The notes beneath the pieces are model-generated. The model saw nothing but the letters and a program-made list of their open reading frames with translations. It was not told where the DNA came from and searched no databases. A stretch of 64,000 nucleotides of DNA from Novipirellula aureliae. Lineage in GTDB: Bacteria > Planctomycetota > Planctomycetia > Pirellulales > Pirellulaceae. The first letter of the stretch is position 1, and each line of letters starts with the position of its first letter. The position numbers and the translations under genes were made by a program. Location of the stretch: the NCBI RefSeq assembly GCF_007860185.1, contig NZ_SJPY01000002.1:651775-715774 (forward strand). Direction: 5' to 3'. Below are positions 53,417 through 61,431 of the stretch, in pieces.

Positions 53417-55585
53417 CTAGCCCTCATCCCCAGCCAAGACGGAGTACTCCCTTGAAACAGCGGCGTCGTGTACATGCCAGTCTTCAAAATTTCGAGTTCT
53501 CAGCATGTCCGCGCCAATGAACATCCCGTCCATGATCCGCGTGTAGTTCTTCCAATGCCCCTCGGCTTTGCCCAGGGCGGTTCTCGCGTCCTCGTTTCGG
53601 TCCGCCGCCTTGGCCGTGGCGGCTCTAATTTTCTCAGCGTAATAGAGACTCAGATAAGCCTGGGCATGGATGCTCTTGATGTTGACCTCCAGATCGGGAT
53701 TCCCAGCGGACGAGATGGTCGCCAGCTTCTTGATCGCGGATTCGGCCGCCAACTGGACCTTGTCCGCGACATCGTCGGAACTGAGGCCGTCTGGGCAATC
53801 TCCAGCGGCGCTCTCCTCGATACTGCAAAGCTCTGAACCGATAGACGGTTTGGCTTTGATAAAATCCTCAATCTTGAGAAAGCCCTTATTGCTCTGGCAC
53901 AACTCGGGCCACCAATTGAAGTCAAAACAAAGGGTTCCCTGGATGACCTCTGCGGCCAAAGGCAAGCCGCGCGACGCATCGCTCCAGGCATCAAAAAGAG
54001 TCGCTGCAGAAACGTCCGGATATCGGTAAGCCAATTCGTTGAGGAAGACTTGATCGGATGTTTCGGGATTGTAAGACAAACGCCCCCAGAGCATCTGCGT
54101 GTACCACAACCTCTTGATGTCCAGGATATTCTTGTGGACATCGGCCTTGCTGTAGAAATCTCGCGTGGCCGTCCAGCCATCCGACCCGTAGAAGAACCCC
54201 TGGATGTATTTGTCCTTGTCCGGAAAGGCATTTATGTAATCACGCGCGAACTGGGGATCGCCCCAATGCAAATAGTAAAAATCGTCTTGCCGAACTTCCA
54301 GCCACGTCTTCTTTTGGGTTCTGGCCAAATCCGCTGGAACATCGCCGTCCTTGGTATAGATCAATCGCGGCGCCGGCGCGGAATACATATGGGCCGCCGA
54401 ATACTTGTACGACATGTCCAAACGCACATTGGGCAGAGCCAGCATCGGTTCGAAGTGGCTCATTATTTGCGAGATTTCGGCGTAGTGCCACCTGTGAATG
54501 AACGTGATGTCTCGGTCAGGGTGGTCCTTGGCGTAGTCCATGATCCCCTGGCCGTACGTGTCCCACATCCACTTTCCCTCGGCCTCCGCCGACAGGCGAT
54601 TCATGTTTTCTCCAGCAGTGACGCCCACCCCGTCCAAGTCGGGATAGGTCTCCAGCATCATGCGGACAGCCTTGCGAAAGTACTCCTTGGTGGCTTGGTT
54701 TTTCGGATCATTGTTGATCCCGTTTTTACCCTCGGCCCCATAGGTGTAGATGTTCCACGTAATGAAATAGATTTTGAAGCCCCGACTCTTTCCATAAGCC
54801 ATGACCTTTTTCCAGAAGGCGACTTTCTCGGTGGGACTCATCTTTTTGGCGTATCCGTCAAAACCCTGGACGTCCTCGACAGCCTCTTCCATATCCAATA
54901 GTGCTGGGAAGGGATGGCTATTCCAGATCGACAGCACATTGAAGCGAGCACGGGCCATTTCATCGAACCATTCCTCCCAGTAGGCCATGTCCCAAACGGC
55001 GGGGATCGCTTCCTTCGCGGCGTCGCCTCCAAAGGCCTGCGATAGGGACTTTTCGCCGTAACCGACATAGGTCGGGACACGCGCATCAAGAGGCAGGTTG
55101 TATTTCACCCCGCGATTCTTGATATACGGGGCTTCCTGGCTGTTGTAGGTCTTCGACATATCGTGGAAGCGGATATTCTCGGCTAACTGCAAACCACCGT
55201 ACATCAGACCGTCCGCGTCGCCGCCGAGCACCCAGTAACTCTTCGGCCCCTTCGTAGCGGTTCTCAACGCATAGGCCTGTTCGCCAAGCCCGGATATCGT
55301 CGAACTGCCCTGAAGGCTTAGCACCTCACACGCGATGCCATCCGACGCCAGGCATAATACAATCTTTTTCTCGGCATAATCAACGCTCAACTCCGACAGC
55401 GGGTTTAGTTCCGCCGTATGCCCCTTTCCTTGCAAGGCCGTCTGGATCTCACTGGCGGCGAACTCGGATTGAGGGACCTCGCTGTCAAAAAAAATCCCTA
55501 CCACGTCGCCGGCGACCGGCGATGTGAGCAGCAACACGAACATGATGGGATACAGTACTTGATATCCCAGGGTTATTTTTTTCAT
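53417..55585 (-). CDS. secreted GH67-N/GH20-fold putative glycosidase, paralogue B
   Basis: A 722-residue exported protein, the most divergent of the three paralogues. The signal is at about 1-26. The N-terminal alpha/beta domain ends with DADGLMYGGLQLAENI. The barrel shows KNRGVKYNLPLDARVP in place of the FPFRAIKFNLPW of the others, then WEEWFDEMARARFNVLSIWNSHPF, KSRGFKIYFITWNIY, DGVGVTAGENMNRL (conserved Glu) and ITFIHRWHYAEI. The helical C-terminal region is kept. AGGAGATG precedes ATG 55585. It is encoded 21 bases after paralogue C, so the two are co-transcribed and may act on different linkages of one substrate. Confidence 0.6.
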   Translation of the reverse strand: MKKITLGYQVLYPIMFVLLLTSPVAGDVVGIFFDSEVPQSEFAASEIQTALQGKGHTAELNPLSELSVDYAEKKIVLCLASDGIACEVLSLQGSSTISGLGEQAYALRTATKGPKSYWVLGGDADGLMYGGLQLAENIRFHDMSKTYNSQEAPYIKNRGVKYNLPLDARVPTYVGYGEKSLSQAFGGDAAKEAIPAVWDMAYWEEWFDEMARARFNVLSIWNSHPFPALLDMEEAVEDVQGFDGYAKKMSPTEKVAFWKKVMAYGKSRGFKIYFITWNIYTYGAEGKNGINNDPKNQATKEYFRKAVRMMLETYPDLDGVGVTAGENMNRLSAEAEGKWMWDTYGQGIMDYAKDHPDRDITFIHRWHYAEISQIMSHFEPMLALPNVRLDMSYKYSAAHMYSAPAPRLIYTKDGDVPADLARTQKKTWLEVRQDDFYYLHWGDPQFARDYINAFPDKDKYIQGFFYGSDGWTATRDFYSKADVHKNILDIKRLWYTQMLWGRLSYNPETSDQVFLNELAYRYPDVSAATLFDAWSDASRGLPLAAEVIQGTLCFDFNWWPELCQSNKGFLKIEDFIKAKPSIGSELCSIEESAAGDCPDGLSSDDVADKVQLAAESAIKKLATISSAGNPDLEVNIKSIHAQAYLSLYYAEKIRAATAKAADRNEDARTALGKAEGHWKNYTRIMDGMFIGADMLRTRNFEDWHVHDAAVSREYSVLAGDEG

Positions 55586-55606
55586 TGGTGCATCTCCTAA
55601 AGAATT

Positions 55607-57709
55607 CTAGTTTCGTTCCGCGATTCGGATGTCCTGCTCGACCTGTGGTAATTGCTTGCGCCATGAGTACTCCTGATCGAACTGATAGGGCATCACGGGG
55701 ACATTGTACTTCTCGACGTGCTCAACCAATTCAAGCCAACACGCTTTGGCCTTGGTTAAATGCGCAATGGCGGCCTGTTGATCGGCTACGTTCTTGTCTT
55801 TGCGGTAGCGGGCTAACGCCACAGCGCCTCGGAGTTTTTCGGCGAAGTACCGACCATGCCAAGTCCAACAGATGATGTCATTCAATTCGATCTGCAAGGT
55901 CGGTGATTCGGATTGACCCGCGTTCTTGGCCGCCAAACGTAGGGCTTCCTGACAGTCGGCGTCGAGTTGATTGGCCAAGGTCAAGGGATCGATTCGTGTG
56001 GGATCCCGTATCCCCTGATTCACGGTTTCGTCGATGCTGAGGTAGAGGCTCTCGTCTAGGACGGGTTGTTTGATCAAGTCGTTGACCGTGATGAGCTTGC
56101 CGCCGTTCTTAGCGAAGCCCTCGCTGTAGAGCGTTGCATCCCAGGTGGCTCGGTAGAAGGAGCCCAAACGGTTGGCGCCGTTCGACGCCAGGATCCAAGC
56201 CCGCAGTAGTTCGGCACCGTCGACGCCAGGGAATTTATCTTGCAAGGCGGTGGCGAAGGCGTCGTCGGGAGTTTGCGGATTGAAGAGTAAATTTCCCCAC
56301 ACCTTATAGAAGAGCCATTGCCGCTCGAACGCATAGTCCCAGTGTCGGTGTTCGTCGCGCGTGATGTAATCCTTGGCCGGGATATAGCATTCCGACCCGA
56401 TGAAGCAGCCGTCCGTATAGGCTTGGCTATTCAAGCGAATGAACTCTCGGATGAAATCGGGCTGGGCCCAACGCAGGACGAAAAAATCCTCGTTACGCAT
56501 GGTCCAGATCGCCTTGTACTTGTCCGAGGGCGGCGTCCAATAGGTATCGGTCAACATCCCGCCGTGAACAATCGATAGTCGGGGTGAGGTATGCCCGTGG
56601 GACCAGTTAAACTTGAATTCAATCGAGACAGGATCGTCCATGCCCATCGTCTCAATGGCTTCACGCGTGATCTGTTCGGTGGTCACGCTGACCGATCCGC
56701 CCGACTTCTTGTTCGCCGAGAGCGGCGCTCGGTATATCAGACGAGCCTTGCGGTCGGCGTTCTTAAGTCCCGCGATGAGGGTGCGATCTACCCAGTCACG
56801 TCGCTCCTCGGAAACCATACCTCCCATCCGTTCGCCAAGAGTCAGACCGATCCCGGTGAGATTAGGGTATTCGTTTAGCGTTTGGGTAACGATCTCTCGC
56901 GTGTATTGCTCAATCGCTGGCGAGGTAACGCCGTCTCCAAGGAACCGAGTGCCTTCGAACGACCCGCCCTCGCCATAATGTTGAGAAAACTCCTCTGGCA
57001 AAAAGATATTCCAATTGACCACATACGTGTCAATGCCACGCTGCTTGGCCATCTTGAACAAGCCATGCCAAAAGGCCTGCCACTCGGCCATTTCCTTCTC
57101 GGTAAACGGAGAGGACTTGGGGAAGTTGGTAGGACGAACCATGTACATATAGGGATGCATGTTCCAGAGCGATAGCACATTGAACTTGTTGTCGACCATC
57201 ATGTCTAGGAAGGCTTCCCAGAAGGCAAGATCACGACAGGTCTCCATATGCAGGGACAAGTGCTCACCGTCACGATAGGAGTACCACGGCAGATTGAACT
57301 TGATGGCTCGGAACGGATAGTGCGCCTCGATGGCTCTCTCTTGAAGCGTCTCGAGCGTCCGCCCTTGCCTTAACTGGGAGTCGATATCCAGGATGCCATA
57401 CATGACGCCCCGTTGGTTCCGGGCGGCAATGGAGTAGCCCTTGCCCTGCCTGCAAAGGGTGTAACCATCGTCAGCCTCCTCGCCGGGATCTTGCTCAATG
57501 CGCAGGTCAAGGTCCGCTTCCGATTCGCTTGAGACGCTAAGACTTACGCCTTGAGCCGCCAGGGTTTTTTCGAGTCGCCCGAGTGCAAACTCGATCTCGG
57601 GGGAGGTCTTGGGGGCCGATACGGTCAGCGTGCTTGCCTCGCAAAAGCCGGCACACATCAGAACCGCCAAAACAACAAAACTAGTTACATCTCGTGGTCG
57701 CAATTTCAT
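55607..57709 (-). CDS. secreted GH67-N/GH20-fold putative glycosidase, paralogue C
   Basis: A 700-residue exported protein. The signal is at about 1-25. The N-terminal alpha/beta domain (NQRGVMYGILDIDSQLR) precedes a barrel with YPFRAIKFNLPWYSYRDGE, FLDMMVDNKFNVLSLWNMHPY, KQRGIDTYVVNWNIF, LTGIGLTLGERMGGM (conserved Glu) and ARLIYRAPLSAN. It is close to paralogue A over the whole length (SIEFKFNWSHGHTSP, YTDGCFIGSECYIPAKDY, YAFERQWLFYKVWG). GGAG lies seven bases before ATG 57709. It is the first of the GH67-N-like pair, with the truncated GHL15-like relic 75 bases upstream. Confidence 0.62.
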   Translation of the reverse strand: MKLRPRDVTSFVVLAVLMCAGFCEASTLTVSAPKTSPEIEFALGRLEKTLAAQGVSLSVSSESEADLDLRIEQDPGEEADDGYTLCRQGKGYSIAARNQRGVMYGILDIDSQLRQGRTLETLQERAIEAHYPFRAIKFNLPWYSYRDGEHLSLHMETCRDLAFWEAFLDMMVDNKFNVLSLWNMHPYMYMVRPTNFPKSSPFTEKEMAEWQAFWHGLFKMAKQRGIDTYVVNWNIFLPEEFSQHYGEGGSFEGTRFLGDGVTSPAIEQYTREIVTQTLNEYPNLTGIGLTLGERMGGMVSEERRDWVDRTLIAGLKNADRKARLIYRAPLSANKKSGGSVSVTTEQITREAIETMGMDDPVSIEFKFNWSHGHTSPRLSIVHGGMLTDTYWTPPSDKYKAIWTMRNEDFFVLRWAQPDFIREFIRLNSQAYTDGCFIGSECYIPAKDYITRDEHRHWDYAFERQWLFYKVWGNLLFNPQTPDDAFATALQDKFPGVDGAELLRAWILASNGANRLGSFYRATWDATLYSEGFAKNGGKLITVNDLIKQPVLDESLYLSIDETVNQGIRDPTRIDPLTLANQLDADCQEALRLAAKNAGQSESPTLQIELNDIICWTWHGRYFAEKLRGAVALARYRKDKNVADQQAAIAHLTKAKACWLELVEHVEKYNVPVMPYQFDQEYSWRKQLPQVEQDIRIAERN

Positions 57710-57784
57710 GGGTAAGCTCCAGGCTTGGGCGCATAGTAGTCATACATTCGTCCGAGGTTTAGGGGCAAAGCCTCAGCAGTTTAC

Positions 57785-58195
57785 TTAGCCCAGTCTAATT
57801 GTTCGGATGAACTTGGCATAGCTTCCGCCGGGTTTTCCCCGGCCGAAGCAACAACCGTAGTGCACAATCACGTTGCGGTAATACAAAATCTTCGTGTCTG
57901 GATTGACCGCCTTAACGGCTCGGGCTGCCTTCAGCGTTCCGGCATCCACCGCGCCGAAGTCCGCATATCCCGTGGCCTTTTCAAAGGTAACGAGTGGGAA
58001 GGTCGCAAGATGTTCAATCTCTTCATCGGTGAACGCGGTATCCTTGCGGATATGCACGTATAGGGGAACGGTATCCCAGGAGAATGCCGGCATCCGATCC
58101 GGATTCGTGTTAGGTGAAGACGTTTCAGCTGCGTGAATCGCGCTGAGCGATCCAAACAGTATGGCAACAAGGGTCACTGCGCATCCATATTTCAT
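57785..58195 (-). pseudogene. 3'-truncated GHL15-like glycoside hydrolase gene
   Basis: A 136-codon frame. The signal peptide (about 1-22) and the opening MPAFSWDTVPLYVHIRKDTAFTDEE followed by TKILYYRNVIVHYG match the first part of the intact GHL15-like proteins at 36022 and 40454 (FSWDRVPRTMLIRK; KVLYYWNSRIYFG). After about residue 113 the sequence changes to CCFGRGKPGGSYAKFIRTIRL and stops, losing some 250 residues of barrel. A small GC-rich hairpin (CCGGGGAAAACCCGG) marks the junction. The new end may come from another deleted gene. The start and ribosome binding region remain intact. Confidence 0.7.
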
Positions 58196-58314
58196 TCCGT
58201 TTTCCAGCTTGCGTATTGTTTTTCTTCATGTTGTGTTTGACGTCGCTACCTAAACACTCCACCTAGACCATTTTTTTGCCAACATTTTAGGCCACGCCCA
58301 TGTACGTGACTTTT

Positions 58315-58554
58315 GAATATGTGGCACAGGCTTCTGAATATGTGGCACAGGCTTCTGAATATGTGGCACAGGCTTCTAGCCTGTGGTCATTGGAAGCCCG
58401 CGGTTGCTGAAACACAGACGAGAAGCCCGCGGTTGCTGAAACACAGGCTAGAAGCCTGTGGTCGCTGGAACACAGGCTAGAAGCCTGTCGTTGCTGCAAC
58501 ACAGACTAGAAGCCCGCGGTTGTTGAAACACAGGCTAGAAGCCTGTGCCACTTA
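58315..58554. repeat. tandem arrays: three 21-bp units and five 29-bp palindromic units
   Basis: Three exact 21-base units (58315-58335, 58336-58356, 58357-58377) contain GTGGCACAGGCTTCT. After a transition, five 29-base units begin at 58411, 58440, 58469, 58498 and 58527. Most carry the hairpin ACAGGCTAGAAGCCTGT (7-base stem, loop AGA), with variants such as CAGACGAGAAGCCCG. The last unit runs to the stop codon of the sulfatase gene (TAA at 58552-58554, - strand). Positions 58196-58314 hold no gene; they include the upstream region of the relic at 57785. Confidence 0.88.
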
Positions 58555-59928
58555 GCGTTTTCCCGGACTTAAACAGGTTGGATCCGCCTCGGTGGGTAGA
58601 GTGGCCTTCCAGTCGAGCACCATTTTGGTCAGCCGCGACACGACTTCTGGGTACTCTTTCGACTGATCTTTAGCGATGTCTTCGGCGCGATCGGTTTTCA
58701 TATTGTGCAACTCGACACGTTTGCCGTCGAAGGTCGTCACCAGTTTCCAATCCCCCTCGCGGACGGCCAAACGCGGCCACCCATCAGGCTCGCCGCCAGC
58801 GCCCGTATGCAGCCAGAAGATCGGCCGGGTGCGGGTAATGGTCTCGCCTTTGAAGGCCGCAATCAGGTTTTCCCCGTCGCACGGTGCGTCGGCAGGGAGC
58901 GTCACGCCGGCGGCAGCGCAAAAGGTGGGCAACAAATCCACGGCGCTGAATACGGTTGTGTCATTCTTTAGTCCTACTGCCGTGTGGCCCGGCCAGCGCA
59001 CGATGAACGGTGTGCGTATGCCGCCTTCAAATAGGTTGCGTTTGCGTCCGCGCAAACCGCCGGTCTCGCCGACACTGTAGTAGCTGCCATATTTGCCGGG
59101 TGTTCCTTTGGCCGTGCTGGTGCGTTCCGGGCCGTTGTCGCTGGCGAAAACCACGATGGTATTATCCGCCACGCCCGCTTTGTCGAGAGCGGCGAGCACC
59201 TTGCCCACATTGTTGTCACCATCAGTGATGACGGCGGCATAAATCCGTTTCTGCTCATCCTCGACGTCCTTCCATTTCTCCAATGCTTCGGGTGTCGGGG
59301 TGTGAGCGGTATGGCTTTCATGAATCCACACGTCTACGAAAAACGGGCGATCCTTGTTGGCCTCGATGAACTGCGCCGCCCGGTCGGCGATGTCATGGTA
59401 TTGGATTCCCGGACCCGGCCCGTGAAAAACCGCCGATTCGTCAATGCCGTAGTCCGCCATTTCCGGTTGGCCAGGCACATTATCCTTGGCCATGTGCCAT
59501 TTACCAAAGTGGGCCGTTCGATAGCCAGCAGCCTTGAGGTAGCGGGGCGTCGTGGGCGCTCGAGGGTCCAGCCAATCCGGCTGCTCCGGTCCCGGACGGC
59601 GGGCTCCGAACACACTGTTAACACCGTAGCGGGAGGGATAGCACCCGGTCATGGCCGCGACGCGACTCGGTGAGCAGACAGGATTGAGCACGTTGAACTG
59701 CTGGAAGTCGACCCCTTCGCTGGCAAGCCGGTCAATATTAGGTGTGTGTACCCAAGTACTGCCGTGGCAGGATAGATCGCCCCACCCCCAGTCGTCGGCG
59801 TAGATAAAGACGATGTTGGGTTTGGCGGTCGGTGGTGGGGTATCCGCGGCTTGCAGCGTGGCCAGTGGCGCATGCAACAGGCCAGCAAGCAGGAGTGCCG
59901 ATTTCAGGGCGTTGATGACCGTTTTCAT
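58552..59928 (-). CDS. secreted S1 sulfatase (CSPSR type)
   Basis: A 458-residue exported sulfatase. The signal peptide is at about 1-28. Motifs: IYADDWGWGDLSCHG, VCSPSR with C85 as the formylglycine precursor, FGKWHM and SDNGPERT. VWIHESHTAHTPTPEALEKW and GGLRGRKRNLFEGGIRTPF are typical of planctomycete arylsulfatases. It is distinct in its substrate loop (FGARRPGPEQPDWLDPRAPT) from the other sulfatases here, pointing to another sulfate position. The gene follows the next sulfatase (59955) by 26 bases in transcription order, so the two are co-transcribed. The palindromic array begins right at its stop codon. Confidence 0.9.
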   Translation of the reverse strand: MKTVINALKSALLLAGLLHAPLATLQAADTPPPTAKPNIVFIYADDWGWGDLSCHGSTWVHTPNIDRLASEGVDFQQFNVLNPVCSPSRVAAMTGCYPSRYGVNSVFGARRPGPEQPDWLDPRAPTTPRYLKAAGYRTAHFGKWHMAKDNVPGQPEMADYGIDESAVFHGPGPGIQYHDIADRAAQFIEANKDRPFFVDVWIHESHTAHTPTPEALEKWKDVEDEQKRIYAAVITDGDNNVGKVLAALDKAGVADNTIVVFASDNGPERTSTAKGTPGKYGSYYSVGETGGLRGRKRNLFEGGIRTPFIVRWPGHTAVGLKNDTTVFSAVDLLPTFCAAAGVTLPADAPCDGENLIAAFKGETITRTRPIFWLHTGAGGEPDGWPRLAVREGDWKLVTTFDGKRVELHNMKTDRAEDIAKDQSKEYPEVVSRLTKMVLDWKATLPTEADPTCLSPGKR

Positions 59929-59954
59929 AGAGACTAACTTTCTTCCGGTTTGGG

Positions 59955-61421
59955 TTATTTTCGAATCTTGATTTGAGTATCGTTGGCCTGTTTCGCACCC
60001 GGGGTGCTGCGACCGTTGGCGATGATTTGCTCTAGCTCCTTGGTCAGGCGGGCAACGGTTTCAGGATGTTCGGCCTGCAGATTGTTGGATTCGGTAACAT
60101 CCTCGTTGAAGTTGTAGAGCTGGGTATCGGGCAAGCGTTTCGCCTCGGCACTGTTAGGCTTCGGGTCGCCAAAGCCACCAGAATGAGAACAGAATTCGAG
60201 TTTCCAATTCCCCGACCGAATGGCGAAGAAGCCCATGAAGGAATGATGCACCACGGACTCGCGAAGCGGGCCTTGGTCCGTACCCAACATCGCAGGCAGG
60301 ATGCTGACGCTGTCTTCCCCGGCGTTATCGGGAAGCTTGGCTCCCACGATGTCGGCACAGGTGGCGATGAAATCGGTCAGACAGATGATTTGATCGCTCC
60401 GACTGCCGGGTGCTACCTGTCCGGGCCAGCGTACGATAAACGGCACGCGATGGCCGCCGTCAAAAACATCCCCCTTCATCCCCCGAAAATCGCCGCTCGG
60501 AAAATGTCCCTTCGCCTCCAAGTCAGGATAGCGGGCGGCCGGCGAGCAACCATTATCGCTAGTCATGATGACGAGGGTGTTGTCTGCCACGCCCGCCTCG
60601 TCAATGGCCGCAAGGACCTGACCGACGGACCAGTCGGTTTGCATCACGAAGTCACCATAGTTGCCAAGACCGCTTTTGCCTTCCCATTCCTTGCTGGGAA
60701 CGATCGGCGTGTGCGGTGAGTTCAGCGGCAGATAGAGAAAAAACGGCTGATCGCTCTCCGCCTTCTCAGCAATGAACTCCACTGACTTGCGCGTCAGCAT
60801 CGGCAACACATCCACCGCTTCAAAACTCTCCACCGCCGGGCCCTTGCGTTTATAAAACGCTTTGGTCGTGTTCAGTGGTTCAGTGAAATGGTCGTTTTCA
60901 ATGAACGCATAGGGTGGCATATCTAGCGACGCGGCGATGCCAAAAAAACGATCAAACCCGCAGGAGATCGGGCCGGAGGGAATCGTGGGCGATGGCTCTC
61001 CTTTGGGGATACCTAACCCGAGATGCCATTTGCCGATGCAACCCGTGGTGTACCCGTGCTGTTTCAGCAACTCCGCCACCGTCAGCCGGTCCGCTGCAAT
61101 GAGCGGAGCGTCGAACCCGTGCAACACCCCTTTTTGCAGACGCGTGCGCCAGTTGTAGCGTCCCGTCAGGACGCCGTAGCGGGTCGGCGTGCATACGGAT
61201 GAACTGGTGTGGGCATCGGTGAAGGTCATTCCCTGAGCCGCCAGCTTGTCGAGATGAGGGGTGGCGATTTTACCACGCTCGGGATTGAGGCATTGCACAT
61301 CGCCATAACCGAGGTCATCGGCAAGGATATAGACAATGTTGGGTTTATCCGATGCGGCATGTGCCACCACGCCGACAAGGCAGAAAAGTGCCAGCAACAT
61401 TGTTTTCATTAAGGATTTCAT
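59955..61421 (-). CDS. secreted S1 sulfatase (CTPTR type)
   Basis: A 488-residue exported sulfatase, paralogue of the one at 37386 over its full length. The signal peptide is at about 1-22. Motifs: ILADDLGYGDVQC, VCTPTR with C77, GKWHLG and SDNGCSPAAR. Shared with the paralogue are NPERGKIATP, GVLTGRYNWRTRL, FFGIAASLDMPPYAFIEND, SFEAVDVLP and GNYGDFVMQTDWSVGQ. The two probably attack similar sulfate groups. It starts 10 bases after the beta-helix/PDZ gene stops, so translation is likely coupled. Its C-terminus (NANGRSTPGAKQ region) diverges from that of the paralogue. Confidence 0.9.
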   Translation of the reverse strand: MKSLMKTMLLALFCLVGVVAHAASDKPNIVYILADDLGYGDVQCLNPERGKIATPHLDKLAAQGMTFTDAHTSSSVCTPTRYGVLTGRYNWRTRLQKGVLHGFDAPLIAADRLTVAELLKQHGYTTGCIGKWHLGLGIPKGEPSPTIPSGPISCGFDRFFGIAASLDMPPYAFIENDHFTEPLNTTKAFYKRKGPAVESFEAVDVLPMLTRKSVEFIAEKAESDQPFFLYLPLNSPHTPIVPSKEWEGKSGLGNYGDFVMQTDWSVGQVLAAIDEAGVADNTLVIMTSDNGCSPAARYPDLEAKGHFPSGDFRGMKGDVFDGGHRVPFIVRWPGQVAPGSRSDQIICLTDFIATCADIVGAKLPDNAGEDSVSILPAMLGTDQGPLRESVVHHSFMGFFAIRSGNWKLEFCSHSGGFGDPKPNSAEAKRLPDTQLYNFNEDVTESNNLQAEHPETVARLTKELEQIIANGRSTPGAKQANDTQIKIRK

Positions 61422-61431
61422 GATTCGTCTC

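Noticed and set aside
58411-58554. CRISPR-like array
   Set aside because: Units are contiguous and palindromic with no spacers, and there are no cas genes.
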